The notes: generated by a model not told the origin, from the letters alone. 64,000 bases of DNA from an uncultured Flavobacteriaceae bacterium (GCA_943789365.1 CALSTV010000001.1:434001-498000); one strand, 5' to 3'; numbered from the stretch's first letter, positions 9,505 through 17,451 are shown. Program-made: numbers and translations.

Positions 9505-10059
9505 TCACATACCTAGTGTATCGTCAGGTATAGGTGGTATATTTTTCTTTTCAAAAGGAATTCTTAACCTAGTTTCAAAGTTTAAAACCGTATCTATTTT
9601 GCTAACTTGATTACTCTTAAGATTAATTAAATATTTAATCAAATCTTGATAATCCTTTGGGCATTCGTTTTCAAAAAAGAACACTTCTTTCTTTTTTCCT
9701 TTATAAACAAAACTTGTATTATAAACTTGAACATCTGGAGTATTTGAAGCATATTCTTTTTTCAAAGAATCTATATCTAAATTATCAATTAACCTGTTTA
9801 ATTCATTAAAATCTCTCAAAGTTAATTCATATTTGTATACTCCTACTTTATTATTAAATTCTAGAAGATTATAATATACTGTATTCTTATAAAGTTTAAC
9901 ATCTAAAACAGGACACGTCTTATAGCATCCTGTTGTGGAAACCATTAAAGATTGTAATTCTTTTTCCTTACTACAAGAAATACAAAAACTAGTAAACAAA
10001 ATCCCACATAGAATTCCAAATAGTTGTATTGCTTTTTTTATTTTTATTAAATTTTGCAT
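9505..10059 (-). CDS. Lipoprotein with DUF6438-like domain, candidate RHS immunity protein
   Basis: The 184-residue product has a hydrophobic N-terminus followed by a lipobox-like site (FCISC, Cys29). It is therefore probably a membrane-anchored lipoprotein. The mature part contains GCYKTCPVLDVKLYKN, the CxxxCP-type signature I associate with DUF6438. Its ATG at 10059 lies inside the 3' end of the upstream RHS tip gene, a 71-nt overlap, which implies coupled translation. Polymorphic toxins are usually followed directly by their immunity gene, so a protective role against the RHS tip is a reasonable inference. No biochemical function is known to me for the domain. Confidence 0.65.
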   Translation of the reverse strand: MQNLIKIKKAIQLFGILCGILFTSFCISCSKEKELQSLMVSTTGCYKTCPVLDVKLYKNTVYYNLLEFNNKVGVYKYELTLRDFNELNRLIDNLDIDSLKKEYASNTPDVQVYNTSFVYKGKKKEVFFFENECPKDYQDLIKYLINLKSNQVSKIDTVLNFETRLRIPFEKKNIPPIPDDTLGM

Positions 10060-10867
10060 TTCCTTGTTTTAATACTCCATAACCTTTTGTGCTATATAAA
10101 GAACGTTTTTGTGTTCTTGCATCCCTATCCTCTTGATAATGATGCCTACGATACGGATCTTTTTTCATCAAATCTTTATCAATAATTGAATGATCTGCCT
10201 TTCCATTATCCATTATATCTTTTGCGTCTCTATCAGCATGAATAAATGTTTCATGTACTATCGTAGATAAACTTTCGTAAACATTGCTTTCTGACCCTAA
10301 ATTCACATTGATTTGAAATCTTCCATTTTCATCAGCTTGTCTATTATTATTTTCTCCAACACCAGTATCTCCAGAATTAATACCTTTCGGTGATCCCCCA
10401 TAATTTAAGTCAATACCTTCTTTATGATATTTACCATTAGAATCAAATTTCACTCCTCCTATTTCTTGACCCTTTGAAGCAAATTGACTTAAATACTTCT
10501 TACCTGTCTTTGTTCCTGCAAAGTATTCAAAAGCTTTTACTTGAGTAGCATTAACATAATTTCCATCTTTATCTTTTTTGTAAAGATCAGCAACATTAAT
10601 ACTATCACCTGCAATTTCTCTAAAAAATACTGGGTTGTTTGCAGAAAAGTGATAAGGTGTCATCAATTGATATTTTTCTGCAAACCTATCTATTTTATTA
10701 AATCTTCCTATTGCAGGGTCATAATCTCTCCACTGATAAGCATAAGTGTTTTTACCAAGTTCTTCTTCTAATTCTTCACCTTGAAATTTATATTTCTGTG
10801 CAGTCGCATTCCCAAAGGAACTAACGACATTATTGTATCCTTTATGAAGAAGTCCAAAAGGGTACAA
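9989..10867 (-). CDS. Orphan RHS C-terminal cassette with putative zincin-like toxin tip
   Basis: The product (292 residues, TTG start at 10867) begins LYPFGLLHKGYNNVVSSFGN and continues through the RHS core YDPAIGRFNKIDRF and NNPVFF, residues 1-85. Then comes a variable tip. The tip has an HExxxH-type motif in STIVHETFIHADRDAKD (about residues 205-221), suggesting a metal-dependent peptidase-like toxin; this is inference from the motif alone. A TGA lies six codons before the YPFG core, so the long N-terminal YD shell is absent. As it stands it could be expressed only as a free tip or used as a donor cassette for recombination into the intact-length RHS locus at 22744-17877. The lipoprotein gene overlaps its 3' end. 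Confidence 0.7.
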   Translation of the reverse strand: MYPFGLLHKGYNNVVSSFGNATAQKYKFQGEELEEELGKNTYAYQWRDYDPAIGRFNKIDRFAEKYQLMTPYHFSANNPVFFREIAGDSINVADLYKKDKDGNYVNATQVKAFEYFAGTKTGKKYLSQFASKGQEIGGVKFDSNGKYHKEGIDLNYGGSPKGINSGDTGVGENNNRQADENGRFQINVNLGSESNVYESLSTIVHETFIHADRDAKDIMDNGKADHSIIDKDLMKKDPYRRHHYQEDRDARTQKRSLYSTKGYGVLKQGNAKFNKNKKSNTTIWNSMWDFVY

Positions 10868-11699
10868 GTTTATGCGTTTTTTTCAGCGGTTTCCCTTATT
10901 TTGACGCATACACTTCTAAAAACTCAACTTTTTTTTAAAGAACGTCCTTTCTACATCAGGCTAAAGATAGTAAAATTATCTAAACATTTGTTTAATTCAT
11001 TTATACAACGTCTTAGCCACCGCATCTGCCTCGCTATTGTAACATAAACTAGGTTATAATACTTTTTTGCAACGCTTTGTTTGGTAAACATCACGACTCC
11101 ATAAAAAAGATAGTTATAACCAACTTTATGTTAAATACTCCCGTTACACGCCATACTTCCAGCCGCTTGTCTAAAAAAGTAGTTCGTAGAATGGTCATTT
11201 TAAAAGAGTACGCAAATCAGCCGCAGCACCAGCCCCTTTTACGTACGCTTTTAAAACGTTCATTTCGTTATTCTATACAATGACATTTTTAAAACTGAAG
11301 ATTTAGAGGCTGGCTATGCGGAAGGTAATCTTCAGTTCTTAAAATGCTAGGCTAAGTGCCGATTGAGCGCCAGAGTATGAGTAAGTCGTGTTGTGAGTTC
11401 TAACGCCAATTTAGAAGAACTGTGCGGCTATTTTACATAATTTTCATTATAACTTACAGCAGTAGGATTTTACTTTGTAAGAGGGGTGTAATTTGCTGTA
11501 TTATAATGCTAATTATGTTAATATAGCTTTGGCTCCCACGACGAAGCTTCAGCGAAGTTGTGGTGGAGTTTTTGGTGTTATTCTTTGGTTATTTAATCTT
11601 GGATAGAGATACAAACGATTTAGCAACTAACAGTGATGGGATAACCAAAAACTTCTGGCGGCTGGGGGTGTAGTAGTTCGTTTTTCTTTGTGAAGTACG
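10868..11699. other. 832-nt gene-poor spacer between RHS cassette and mobile element
   Basis: No convincing gene is visible. On the + strand a short open segment near 11279-11350 reads NDIFKTEDLEAGYAEGNLQF before a stop and may be the frameshifted end of a dead gene; I do not recognise it. A hairpin-like GC-richer element lies around 11530-11566 (CTCCCACGAC...GTTGTGGTGGAG). An imperfect inverted repeat at 11040-11133 is listed separately. Confidence 0.5.
11040..11133. repeat. Imperfect inverted repeat, 20-bp arms
   Basis: The arm at 11040-11059 (TAACATAAACTAGGTTATAA) matches the reverse complement of 11114-11133 at 18 of 20 positions. The next bases inward (ACTTTTTTG and the A-run near 11103) continue the symmetry loosely. 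The arms are 54 nt apart. It could be the remnant of a mobile element end or a recombination site; it does not show the conserved GTTRRRY cores of integron attC sites. Confidence 0.45.
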
Positions 11700-12236
11700 T
11701 TATTCTGTGTCTTTTTTGTAACCTATTTTTGTTCTTGGTTTTTTGTTGTCTTTCTTTTCTGTAAGCTCGTCTAAATAATTAAAAACCAATTCTATATTCT
11801 TACTGTGATTGGATAATATCTTTTTGATTTCCTCTATTTCTAATTTTACGTTTAAACTATCTGTCAGTATTTTACGCATTTTAATAAAAACTTCTGTAAT
11901 ACGTACACTCATTAATCTTGCTCTTTTGCTTCTAAGAACATGTGATAATTGTAAAATTCCATGTTCTGTAAATACCATTGGTAAATAACGTCTTCCGCCT
12001 CTTCCTTTTTTTGAGGTCACAAATTGTGACCTCAAAGATTCGTTTTCTTCTTTGGTTAATTCAAACATAAAATGAACTGGAAAAATATCAATATTACGTT
12101 TTACCGCTTGCTTTAGGTATTTTGTCTCTACTCCATAAAGTTCTGCTAAATCACTATCTAACATTACTTTTTGCTCTCTAATGAAATATATTTTACTGGT
12201 AATTATTTCATCAGGTATACGAACTTCTGTATTCAT
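11700..12236 (-). CDS. ORF6N domain DNA-binding protein
   Basis: The 178-residue product carries an ORF6N domain: IYFIREQKVMLDSDLAELYGVETKYLKQAV at residues 18-47 (seen as two blocks) and YLPMVFTEHGILQLS at about 85-99. A charged, probably coiled C-terminus follows. ORF6N proteins are DNA-binding factors common on phages and mobile elements of Bacteroidota; targets are mostly unknown. The codons for RSQFVTS contain a 21-bp perfect palindrome that recurs in the spacer upstream of this gene, so the protein may regulate itself. It follows the RadC-like gene on the same strand and is probably cargo or a regulator of the recombinase element. Confidence 0.85.
   Translation of the reverse strand: MNTEVRIPDEIITSKIYFIREQKVMLDSDLAELYGVETKYLKQAVKRNIDIFPVHFMFELTKEENESLRSQFVTSKKGRGGRRYLPMVFTEHGILQLSHVLRSKRARLMSVRITEVFIKMRKILTDSLNVKLEIEEIKKILSNHSKNIELVFNYLDELTEKKDNKKPRTKIGYKKDTE
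12012..12034. promoter_or_regulatory. Perfect palindrome inside the ORF6N gene
   Basis: A 23-bp perfect palindrome with an odd centre; its core GGTCACAAATTGTGACC plus two flanking bases on each side is identical over 21 bp to the palindrome in the upstream spacer. It lies within codons for LRSQFVTSK. Confidence 0.6.
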
Positions 12237-12273
12237 TTTTTTTAAAATATTAGGATTATAAAATTACTTAGTT

Positions 12274-12308
12274 AAAATTAGAGGTCACAAATTGTGACCT
12301 CTAATTTT
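12274..12308. promoter_or_regulatory. 35-bp perfect palindrome, candidate operator or terminator
   Basis: Two 17-base arms around a single central base lie in the 87-nt spacer between the RadC-like gene (stop 12324) and the ORF6N gene (start 12236). The core is GGTCACAAATTGTGACC. As RNA it would make a near loop-less hairpin ending in UUUU, so it could end the radC transcript. The identical 21-bp core inside the ORF6N gene argues for a protein-binding site as well. Confidence 0.6.
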
Positions 12309-12323
12309 ATTTTACAATTCTGG

Positions 12324-12953
12324 TTATTCGGTTTTTAATCGATTGATTACCGCTTTAGACAGCCCGGATATTTCCATGATAATTTCTATATCCATCCCTT
12401 TTTTCTTCATGATTTTAGCCATTTCTTTGGCTTTATTATTTTCTGCTTTTGTACTTATTTTTTCTTCTAGCTCTTTTTCATATCGCTGTTTAAGAACATA
12501 GGCAGGGACGTATTTGGTGCTTTTTTCCAGTTCTTCCAACAAGCCTGTATTTACAAAGCTGTAATAGGAGTTTTCGGTGATGATTAAATGATCCAATACA
12601 GGTACGTTCATAATTCTACCTACTTGTATCATATGATCTGTGATGTCTTTATCGGCTGTTGAAGGTGTAAGCCTTCCTGATGGATGGTTGTGAACCAGGA
12701 CTAACTTTACAGCTCGTTTTTGCAAAGGAATGCTAAAGACTTCCATAGGTTCTACTATGGTAGCTCTAAAACTACCCATACTTACCAGTTCAATGTTTAG
12801 GATTTTATGAGCGTTGTCTAAACTAATCGTCCAAAAATGTTCACGTCCTCGATCTGTTTTTTGTTCTCGCAGTAAGATGCGTTGCATCACTCCGTAAATA
12901 TCATCGGCATTTTCTATTTTAATCTGATTCTTTGCTGTCAATTTAATATTCAT
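12324..12953 (-). CDS. RadC-like JAB/MPN domain protein
   Basis: The product has the JAB metalloprotease-type signature LVHNHPSGRLTPSTADKDIT, in which the His residues and the Ser/Asp are the expected zinc ligands, followed by VLDHLIIT. This C-terminal domain is that of RadC/YeeS-type proteins. The helix-hairpin-helix part of full-length RadC is missing, as in copies carried by mobile elements. I chose ATG 12953 (MNIKLTAKNQIKI) because it gives the usual start; the frame is open to a TTG at 12998. A Lys/Glu-rich coiled C-terminus follows the JAB domain. Function is unproven for the family. It lies between the recombinases and the ORF6N gene on the same strand. Confidence 0.87.
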   Translation of the reverse strand: MNIKLTAKNQIKIENADDIYGVMQRILLREQKTDRGREHFWTISLDNAHKILNIELVSMGSFRATIVEPMEVFSIPLQKRAVKLVLVHNHPSGRLTPSTADKDITDHMIQVGRIMNVPVLDHLIITENSYYSFVNTGLLEELEKSTKYVPAYVLKQRYEKELEEKISTKAENNKAKEMAKIMKKKGMDIEIIMEISGLSKAVINRLKTE

Positions 12954-13041
12954 TTTGATGGAATGTAAAGTTAGTATTTGTTTTTTTAATTGATGCAATT
13001 CGACTTGCTCCTCCGCTAAAGCTTCGGCGACACGCGGACGC

Positions 13042-13935
13042 TCAGCGCAGAGGATGGAAGTTGTTTACTATTTCGTGTAAACTTTCTAAATCGTCTTGTA
13101 AATACCTTTCGGTTGAACTTATAAATTTATGTCCAGCTAAAACTTGAACTTCCCTAAGATTGTATTGTTTCAACCAATTTGTAATTACACTTGCTCGGAT
13201 TTGATGTGTGTTTTCAACTTTCTGATTTATAGATTTTAATTTCTTTACGATTAAATAAATTGTATTCCCTAATCTTGCATTGCTTGGAACAAAGAGTCTA
13301 AGACTCTCTAGGTTATTTCTTATCAATATTTTTTCTCGTACATCTTTTACATATTCTAATAATTCAATCACTTGCCAGGGTTTCAACTCCAATGTTCTGG
13401 CATTACTTCTTACACCACTTTTTACATAAATTTTTCCTTTGTAGAGTTCTAAATTTTCCAGTTCTAAATGGGTTAATTCATTTGTGTTTAAGCCTTGATA
13501 AACCATTAAACCGATGATTATTTTATTTCTTTTTGCGCAAAGTTTGTGATACGCATCTACGACAGTCTCACTTTGATAAGAATAATAAAGATCTTCTAAT
13601 TCATCTGCTTCCAATAAGTTGTAATTAATAATTCTTTTTACGCCTTTTATTGCAATGTTTTCAACGGGATTATCAATCCTATAAGATTCACGTATTAAAT
13701 ATTTAAAGTAGATTTTTATGGCTCCTATTTTATGACTTACCGTTTTTTTAGCTACATTTTTTCTTTGTAAATATTTTATGTGCTTTAAAAAGGTATTGTA
13801 ATCTACAAGCTCTGGACTTGTATGATTTCGTTTGCACCATTTTATAAATACAGAAGCTTGTTTTGTATAATTTTCAATCGTGCTTTTGCTATACTTCTCT
13901 TTTTCTAAATAATTTTCATAGGTAATCATCTTCAA
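13042..13935 (-). CDS. Tyrosine recombinase with altered first catalytic arginine
   Basis: The 297-residue protein has an N-terminal SAM-like core-binding domain (residues 1-100) and a catalytic domain. Motif II (THQIRAS, H..R), the motif AGHKFISS (H) and the tyrosine in TERYLQ are present. The first arginine, normally in a GLR..EL context, is replaced by Asn in YQGLNTNELTHLEL. Loss of this residue normally abolishes or strongly reduces cleavage, so this subunit may act only together with the complete recombinase encoded just upstream. The two genes overlap by 20 nt and are surely co-translated. Part of the mobile element at about 11.7-17 kb. Confidence 0.87.
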   Translation of the reverse strand: MKMITYENYLEKEKYSKSTIENYTKQASVFIKWCKRNHTSPELVDYNTFLKHIKYLQRKNVAKKTVSHKIGAIKIYFKYLIRESYRIDNPVENIAIKGVKRIINYNLLEADELEDLYYSYQSETVVDAYHKLCAKRNKIIIGLMVYQGLNTNELTHLELENLELYKGKIYVKSGVRSNARTLELKPWQVIELLEYVKDVREKILIRNNLESLRLFVPSNARLGNTIYLIVKKLKSINQKVENTHQIRASVITNWLKQYNLREVQVLAGHKFISSTERYLQDDLESLHEIVNNFHPLR

Positions 13936-14851
13936 TGTTTTTTAATAAATGGGTATAGATTTGTGTAGATTCTAAAGAACTATGACCTAAAAAATTCTTG
14001 ATACTTTCTAATTTCACTTCGTGTTGCAATAAGTGAGTAGCAATAGAATGTCTAAGGGTATGGAGTGTGATTTTTTTATCCATAATATTTTTATTGTTTG
14101 TCGCATTTACAATAACTTTTAAACGGTTTGCAAAGGTCATTCCTAGAAGTCTTGTCCCATTTTTATTGATAAACAACGATTCTGTTTCATTATATCTATA
14201 AAACTGGTTTCTTGCATTAAAAATATAATCTTCTAAAATTTCTGCATTCTTTGTATTTATGGGTATAAATCGTTCTTTGTAATTTTTCCCCTTCCTTACA
14301 AACAAGCGTTGTTTGTCAAAAAAAACATCTTTTACATCTAAGTTTACGGCTTCATTTCTGCGCAACCCACAACTGTATAATATTGCCAACATTGCTTTGT
14401 CTCGACTTCTAAAATGCCATTTGTTATTGCTGTAATCTGTAGCTGCAAACAATTCTTTAATTTCAGATTGGGTAAGGATATTTAATTTTTCTTCTGTTGG
14501 ACTTTGTTCTGATTTTAGATGAATATTAATTCCTTTATGATTGTGATTTAGTAAATACTCTCTAAACTTTTTTAAGGCTTGTTGGTGTTTGTTTAAATAG
14601 CTTTTACTTAAGCCTCCGTTTCTTCTTTCGTTTGCTCTTTGTTGTAAGTATTGGTAATAGTTCTTTACTGTTTTGGTTGTGATATTTTTTAATTCGGTGT
14701 GCCCGTGGTACTCTAAGTAATAAAAGAACTCTTGTAAATGATTTGGTAAGTAATAGACTGTACTTTCTGCATAACCTAAAATATCCAACCAGTCCTTGAA
14801 GCTCTCTAAGAGAGTTTTAAAAGATTTATTCTTTAGTTTTAATTTTTTCAT
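13916..14851 (-). CDS. XerC/D-type tyrosine recombinase (integrase)
   Basis: The 311-residue protein contains an N-terminal core-binding domain (ILGYAESTVYYLPNHLQEF) and a complete catalytic set: Arg in YSCGLRRNEAVNL, the H-x-x-R motif in LHTLRHSIATHL, His in FLGHSSLEST and the nucleophilic Tyr in QIYTHL. It should catalyse strand exchange at short core sites via a 3'-phosphotyrosine. Its stop overlaps the start of the second recombinase. A 91-nt gap separates it from the P-loop ATPase gene upstream. It is most likely the integrase of the element; the attachment sites could not be located by eye. Confidence 0.92.
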   Translation of the reverse strand: MKKLKLKNKSFKTLLESFKDWLDILGYAESTVYYLPNHLQEFFYYLEYHGHTELKNITTKTVKNYYQYLQQRANERRNGGLSKSYLNKHQQALKKFREYLLNHNHKGINIHLKSEQSPTEEKLNILTQSEIKELFAATDYSNNKWHFRSRDKAMLAILYSCGLRRNEAVNLDVKDVFFDKQRLFVRKGKNYKERFIPINTKNAEILEDYIFNARNQFYRYNETESLFINKNGTRLLGMTFANRLKVIVNATNNKNIMDKKITLHTLRHSIATHLLQHEVKLESIKNFLGHSSLESTQIYTHLLKNIEDDYL

Positions 14852-14942
14852 ACGGTGTGTTTTTTTGGAATCTTATAAAGTTTTAATTTAAAACATTGAT
14901 TGTGTTTGTTTTAAGTTCGCAAAAAAGATACTTGCGAGTTGC

Positions 14943-16496
14943 TTACGAGTTTGCGAGTTGTATTTGTGATATACAGCTTTCCAAAGATTTATTTATCAAC
15001 TCTTTAAGGTTTGTATATTCTTGTATATCCACAACCTCAAAGCAATAACTTTTGGTTTTTACTTTTTTAATTCTTCGGATATAACCTTCTAATAATAATT
15101 GATTGTTGTAATTTCTAAGTGTACTTTCTTTAACTCTTAAATTTCTTCTGATTTCAGTATTTGTAAATGTGGTTTGATTCTTTTCCTTTAAATACCTTTT
15201 AAGGATTTCTAGATGATTTCTACAAGCCCCAGTTATAGTATCAGATTTTCTTAATAAAATTTCCGTTACCAATTCGTTAGCATTTTTTATGTCTTCAATT
15301 TCGGTTTCAATATATTCCTCTCCAGTTTGAGTATCAACTTGCCTGTGGCGCTGCCACTGCTTATAAAAAGTTACAGCTTCTATAAATTGTAAATAATGAC
15401 TATTTGTACGTCTTGGTTTAAAAACTGATTGCGGGAGGCTAAGCCTCATTGCATAGGGATTTACAACTTTTATAGGTTTTAGAATTCGTTGTACATTTTG
15501 AAGTAATTCTTTTGCTTTTAACTCTTCACTCTCATTTATTTGTCCCGCCGACACGGCGCGCTGATAATTCATTATTCTACTATCTTGTTCTGAACTTTCA
15601 TCTATATATAAAAGGAAGTTTCTATTGCTGTTATCTTCATAAACACTTTCTTGTGTGGTACAACCTGCAACACTTACTGGACCTTCAACTGTTAAGTGTA
15701 TTGTTTTTGTATTTCCTCTCGCATCTTTATGAACTACTGTTTTTGTAATTCTTTTTTTAGATTGTAATTCTCGTAAAGGGTAGAGGACAGATGCTGCACC
15801 GTCCAGATCTTCAATTAAAATAAGTTTGTTTTGTAATTCTGTTCTATTAAAATAATAAAAGGCGTTTGCAGATAAAACTGTCATTTCTATTTTATCTTCT
15901 TCGGGGATTAATTCTGCTACTTTAGATTGTAAATGTGTTTTTCCAGTTCCCGAACTTCCTAAACTTATACAGTGCAAAGGGTTATTGGTTTTTCTACTGG
16001 TAAAAATTAAATACATTAACAGTCGGTTGCCGACTTCTCCAATGACTCCACTTTTACCAATCAATTCATTTGTTTTGCCTAATAAGTCTTTAGACTTTAA
16101 AAAGGCCTCTGCGGCTCGCAGTTCTTTTTCTGTTAATTCTTTATAATATGGTTTGTTTGCTTGCTCCTCATTGCTAATGAGTAAAAAACGATAGTTTTCT
16201 AGTTCCTGAGTTAATTCCTGTAAAATTCTTCTTGTTATACTTGTTCCTATTTCTAATCGTTCTGCAATTTTTCTGACTAATTTTTCAACCTGATTATCAT
16301 TGTATAAATCTATGGACTGTCTTAAAATACTATGCACTGAGCTTGTCGAAGTGTCATGTTGCTTGGATTTTTGGACAGATAAAGTAACTCGTAAACTTTC
16401 TAGCTTCGTTATTTTTAAACCTCCTAAAACATGAACTTCTAAATGTTTTGTAGTGTATGCGTAGTTGTTTGGATTTTCTGTGTTTAAAATATTCAT
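14943..16496 (-). CDS. P-loop ATPase of a mobile element (helicase/primase-associated type)
   Basis: The 517-residue protein has a Walker A motif GSSGTGKT in LHCISLGSSGTGKTHLQSKV (about residue 185), a Walker B-like LILIEDLDGA and an arginine-finger-like SNRNFLLYIDES. The C-terminus looks like a winged-helix domain (TNTEIRRNLRVKESTLRNYN). I know similar proteins only as uncharacterised, sometimes primase-labelled, ATPases next to paired tyrosine recombinases in flavobacteria. A role in replication or transposition of the element is inferred. The codons for HDTSTSSV match a REP-like palindrome (16335-16353), apparently inserted in frame. Near the 3' end a TTGCGAGTTG-type direct repeat occurs (about 14932-14960). 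Confidence 0.7.
   Translation of the reverse strand: MNILNTENPNNYAYTTKHLEVHVLGGLKITKLESLRVTLSVQKSKQHDTSTSSVHSILRQSIDLYNDNQVEKLVRKIAERLEIGTSITRRILQELTQELENYRFLLISNEEQANKPYYKELTEKELRAAEAFLKSKDLLGKTNELIGKSGVIGEVGNRLLMYLIFTSRKTNNPLHCISLGSSGTGKTHLQSKVAELIPEEDKIEMTVLSANAFYYFNRTELQNKLILIEDLDGAASVLYPLRELQSKKRITKTVVHKDARGNTKTIHLTVEGPVSVAGCTTQESVYEDNSNRNFLLYIDESSEQDSRIMNYQRAVSAGQINESEELKAKELLQNVQRILKPIKVVNPYAMRLSLPQSVFKPRRTNSHYLQFIEAVTFYKQWQRHRQVDTQTGEEYIETEIEDIKNANELVTEILLRKSDTITGACRNHLEILKRYLKEKNQTTFTNTEIRRNLRVKESTLRNYNNQLLLEGYIRRIKKVKTKSYCFEVVDIQEYTNLKELINKSLESCISQIQLANS
16335..16353. repeat. REP-like palindromic sequence inside the ATPase gene
   Basis: CACTGAGCTTGTCGAAGTG is an imperfect palindrome that I recognise as a frequent extragenic repeat in bacterial genomes, including Bacteroidota. 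Here it lies in an open reading frame and is translated as part of DTSTSSVH. Confidence 0.55.
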
Positions 16497-16521
16497 AAAA
16501 CTTTTTTTAACCTTTTACGGT

Positions 16522-16595
16522 CAAAATTAATCTTATCAATTCAATCAAACAAATTTTATCATACTTTTTTTAGTCGGTTAAGAGTTATATATTTG
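16522..16595. promoter_or_regulatory. Divergent promoter region between ATPase and XRE genes
   Basis: On the minus strand TAATTTTG (16522-16529) lies 25 nt before the ATPase start. On the plus strand TATATTTG (16588-16595) lies 49 nt before the XRE gene. Both fit TAnnTTTG. Related short elements containing TTAACC or TAACCG occur at about 16508, 16575 and 16624 and may be half-sites for the XRE regulator. Confidence 0.5.
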
Positions 16596-16644
16596 CCCTA
16601 TACCGTATTTTACGTGTATTTATAACCGTTTAAGTATAATTATA

Positions 16645-16983
16645 ATGTTGTCATTTGGTAAACGTATTTCTATTTTAAGAAAAGAGTTAAAACTATCTCA
16701 AACAGATTTAGCCAATCAGCTAAATACCTCTGTGAGCGTGGTTTCTCGTTATGAACTTGATAAAATGACACCATCAGTTGATACCGCTAAAAAACTAGCT
16801 CAACTTCTTAATACCTCTGTTGGTTATTTACTTGGAGAAAATGACAATGCGGAACTCTTTAAAAATCCAGAGATGTTAAAACGCTTTCAAGATATTTCTG
16901 AGTTTAACGAACAGGATAAAAAGTATATTTTATACACGCTCGATGCCCTAATTAAAAGTGTAAAACTTAAATCTATTGCATAA
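16645..16983 (+). CDS. XRE-family transcriptional regulator
   Basis: Residues 4-60 form a lambda-Cro/XRE helix-turn-helix (GKRISILRKELKLSQTDLAN then SVVSRYELDKMTPSVDTA). The C-terminal part, residues 75-112, is short and helical. The gene is divergent from the ATPase, separated by 148 nt containing promoter boxes for both directions, the usual place for a repressor that controls a mobile element's replication and recombination genes. An imperfect hairpin follows the stop. Confidence 0.88.
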   Translation: MLSFGKRISILRKELKLSQTDLANQLNTSVSVVSRYELDKMTPSVDTAKKLAQLLNTSVGYLLGENDNAELFKNPEMLKRFQDISEFNEQDKKYILYTLDALIKSVKLKSIA

Positions 16984-16986
16984 AGA

Positions 16987-17012
16987 AACCACAAACATTG
17001 CTGCTTGTGGTT
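16987..17012 (+). terminator. Hairpin after the XRE gene
   Basis: Arms AACCACAA (16987-16994) and TTGTGGTT (17005-17012) with a 10-nt loop, 4 nt after the stop; only a short T-containing tail follows. Confidence 0.5.
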
Positions 17013-17032
17013 ATATAATTTCATTCCTTATT

Positions 17033-17440
17033 CTAAAGTTTTTTATCTACTCCATCATCAAGAGAGAATGAAAACAACACCCATTTATCTTTGGGTTTAT
17101 AAAACTTAAAAATATATCTTACAGGTTGCCTTCCATATTTTACAAGGTATGAATGCAGCTCATAACTTGGAGATATTTTCTTTATTTCAATAGTCTCATA
17201 ACCAGAATAATCTCCCATATATGTTTTTGTAAAACCATTTACCGTGGTTACAACTTTTTCAATACCTTCTTTTGCTGTTTCTGTCCATTTATTTGTTGCA
17301 TACAAATCTCTAACCGCTTTTTCTCGATTACTTTTATAAGTTGTAAAAAACTCATTTACCAAACTTTTAGAGGCAGATTGCCCATAAAAGTCTACTGAAA
17401 CCAACATTAAAACTATTAATACAAAATTTGTTTTTTTCAC
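17033..17440 (-). CDS. Small secreted protein downstream of the RHS locus
   Basis: The 135-residue product has a signal peptide (MKKTNFVLIVLMLVSVDFYG, then QSASKS) and a compact mature domain with no cysteine and no motif that I recognise. The pattern (helical start LVNEFFTTYKSNREKAVRDL, then strand-rich YELHSYLVKYGRQPVRYIFKF) would suit an NTF2-like fold, but that is a guess. It is the last of three small genes after the RHS gene, 11 nt after the preceding one, so it may belong to the RHS toxin-immunity cassette. Confidence 0.6.
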   Translation of the reverse strand: MKKTNFVLIVLMLVSVDFYGQSASKSLVNEFFTTYKSNREKAVRDLYATNKWTETAKEGIEKVVTTVNGFTKTYMGDYSGYETIEIKKISPSYELHSYLVKYGRQPVRYIFKFYKPKDKWVLFSFSLDDGVDKKL

Positions 17441-17451
17441 TTTTCTGTCAA

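Noticed and set aside
11380-11420. Integron attC-like look of GTTCTAACGCC and nearby bases
   Set aside because: No paired RYYYAAC and GTTRRRY cores at proper spacing and no integron integrase; the recombinases here are XerC/D-type pairs.
11530-13060. GC-richer hairpin-like stretches near 11533 and 13013 as element ends
   Set aside because: The two share only AAGCTTC-type words and cannot be aligned as terminal repeats.
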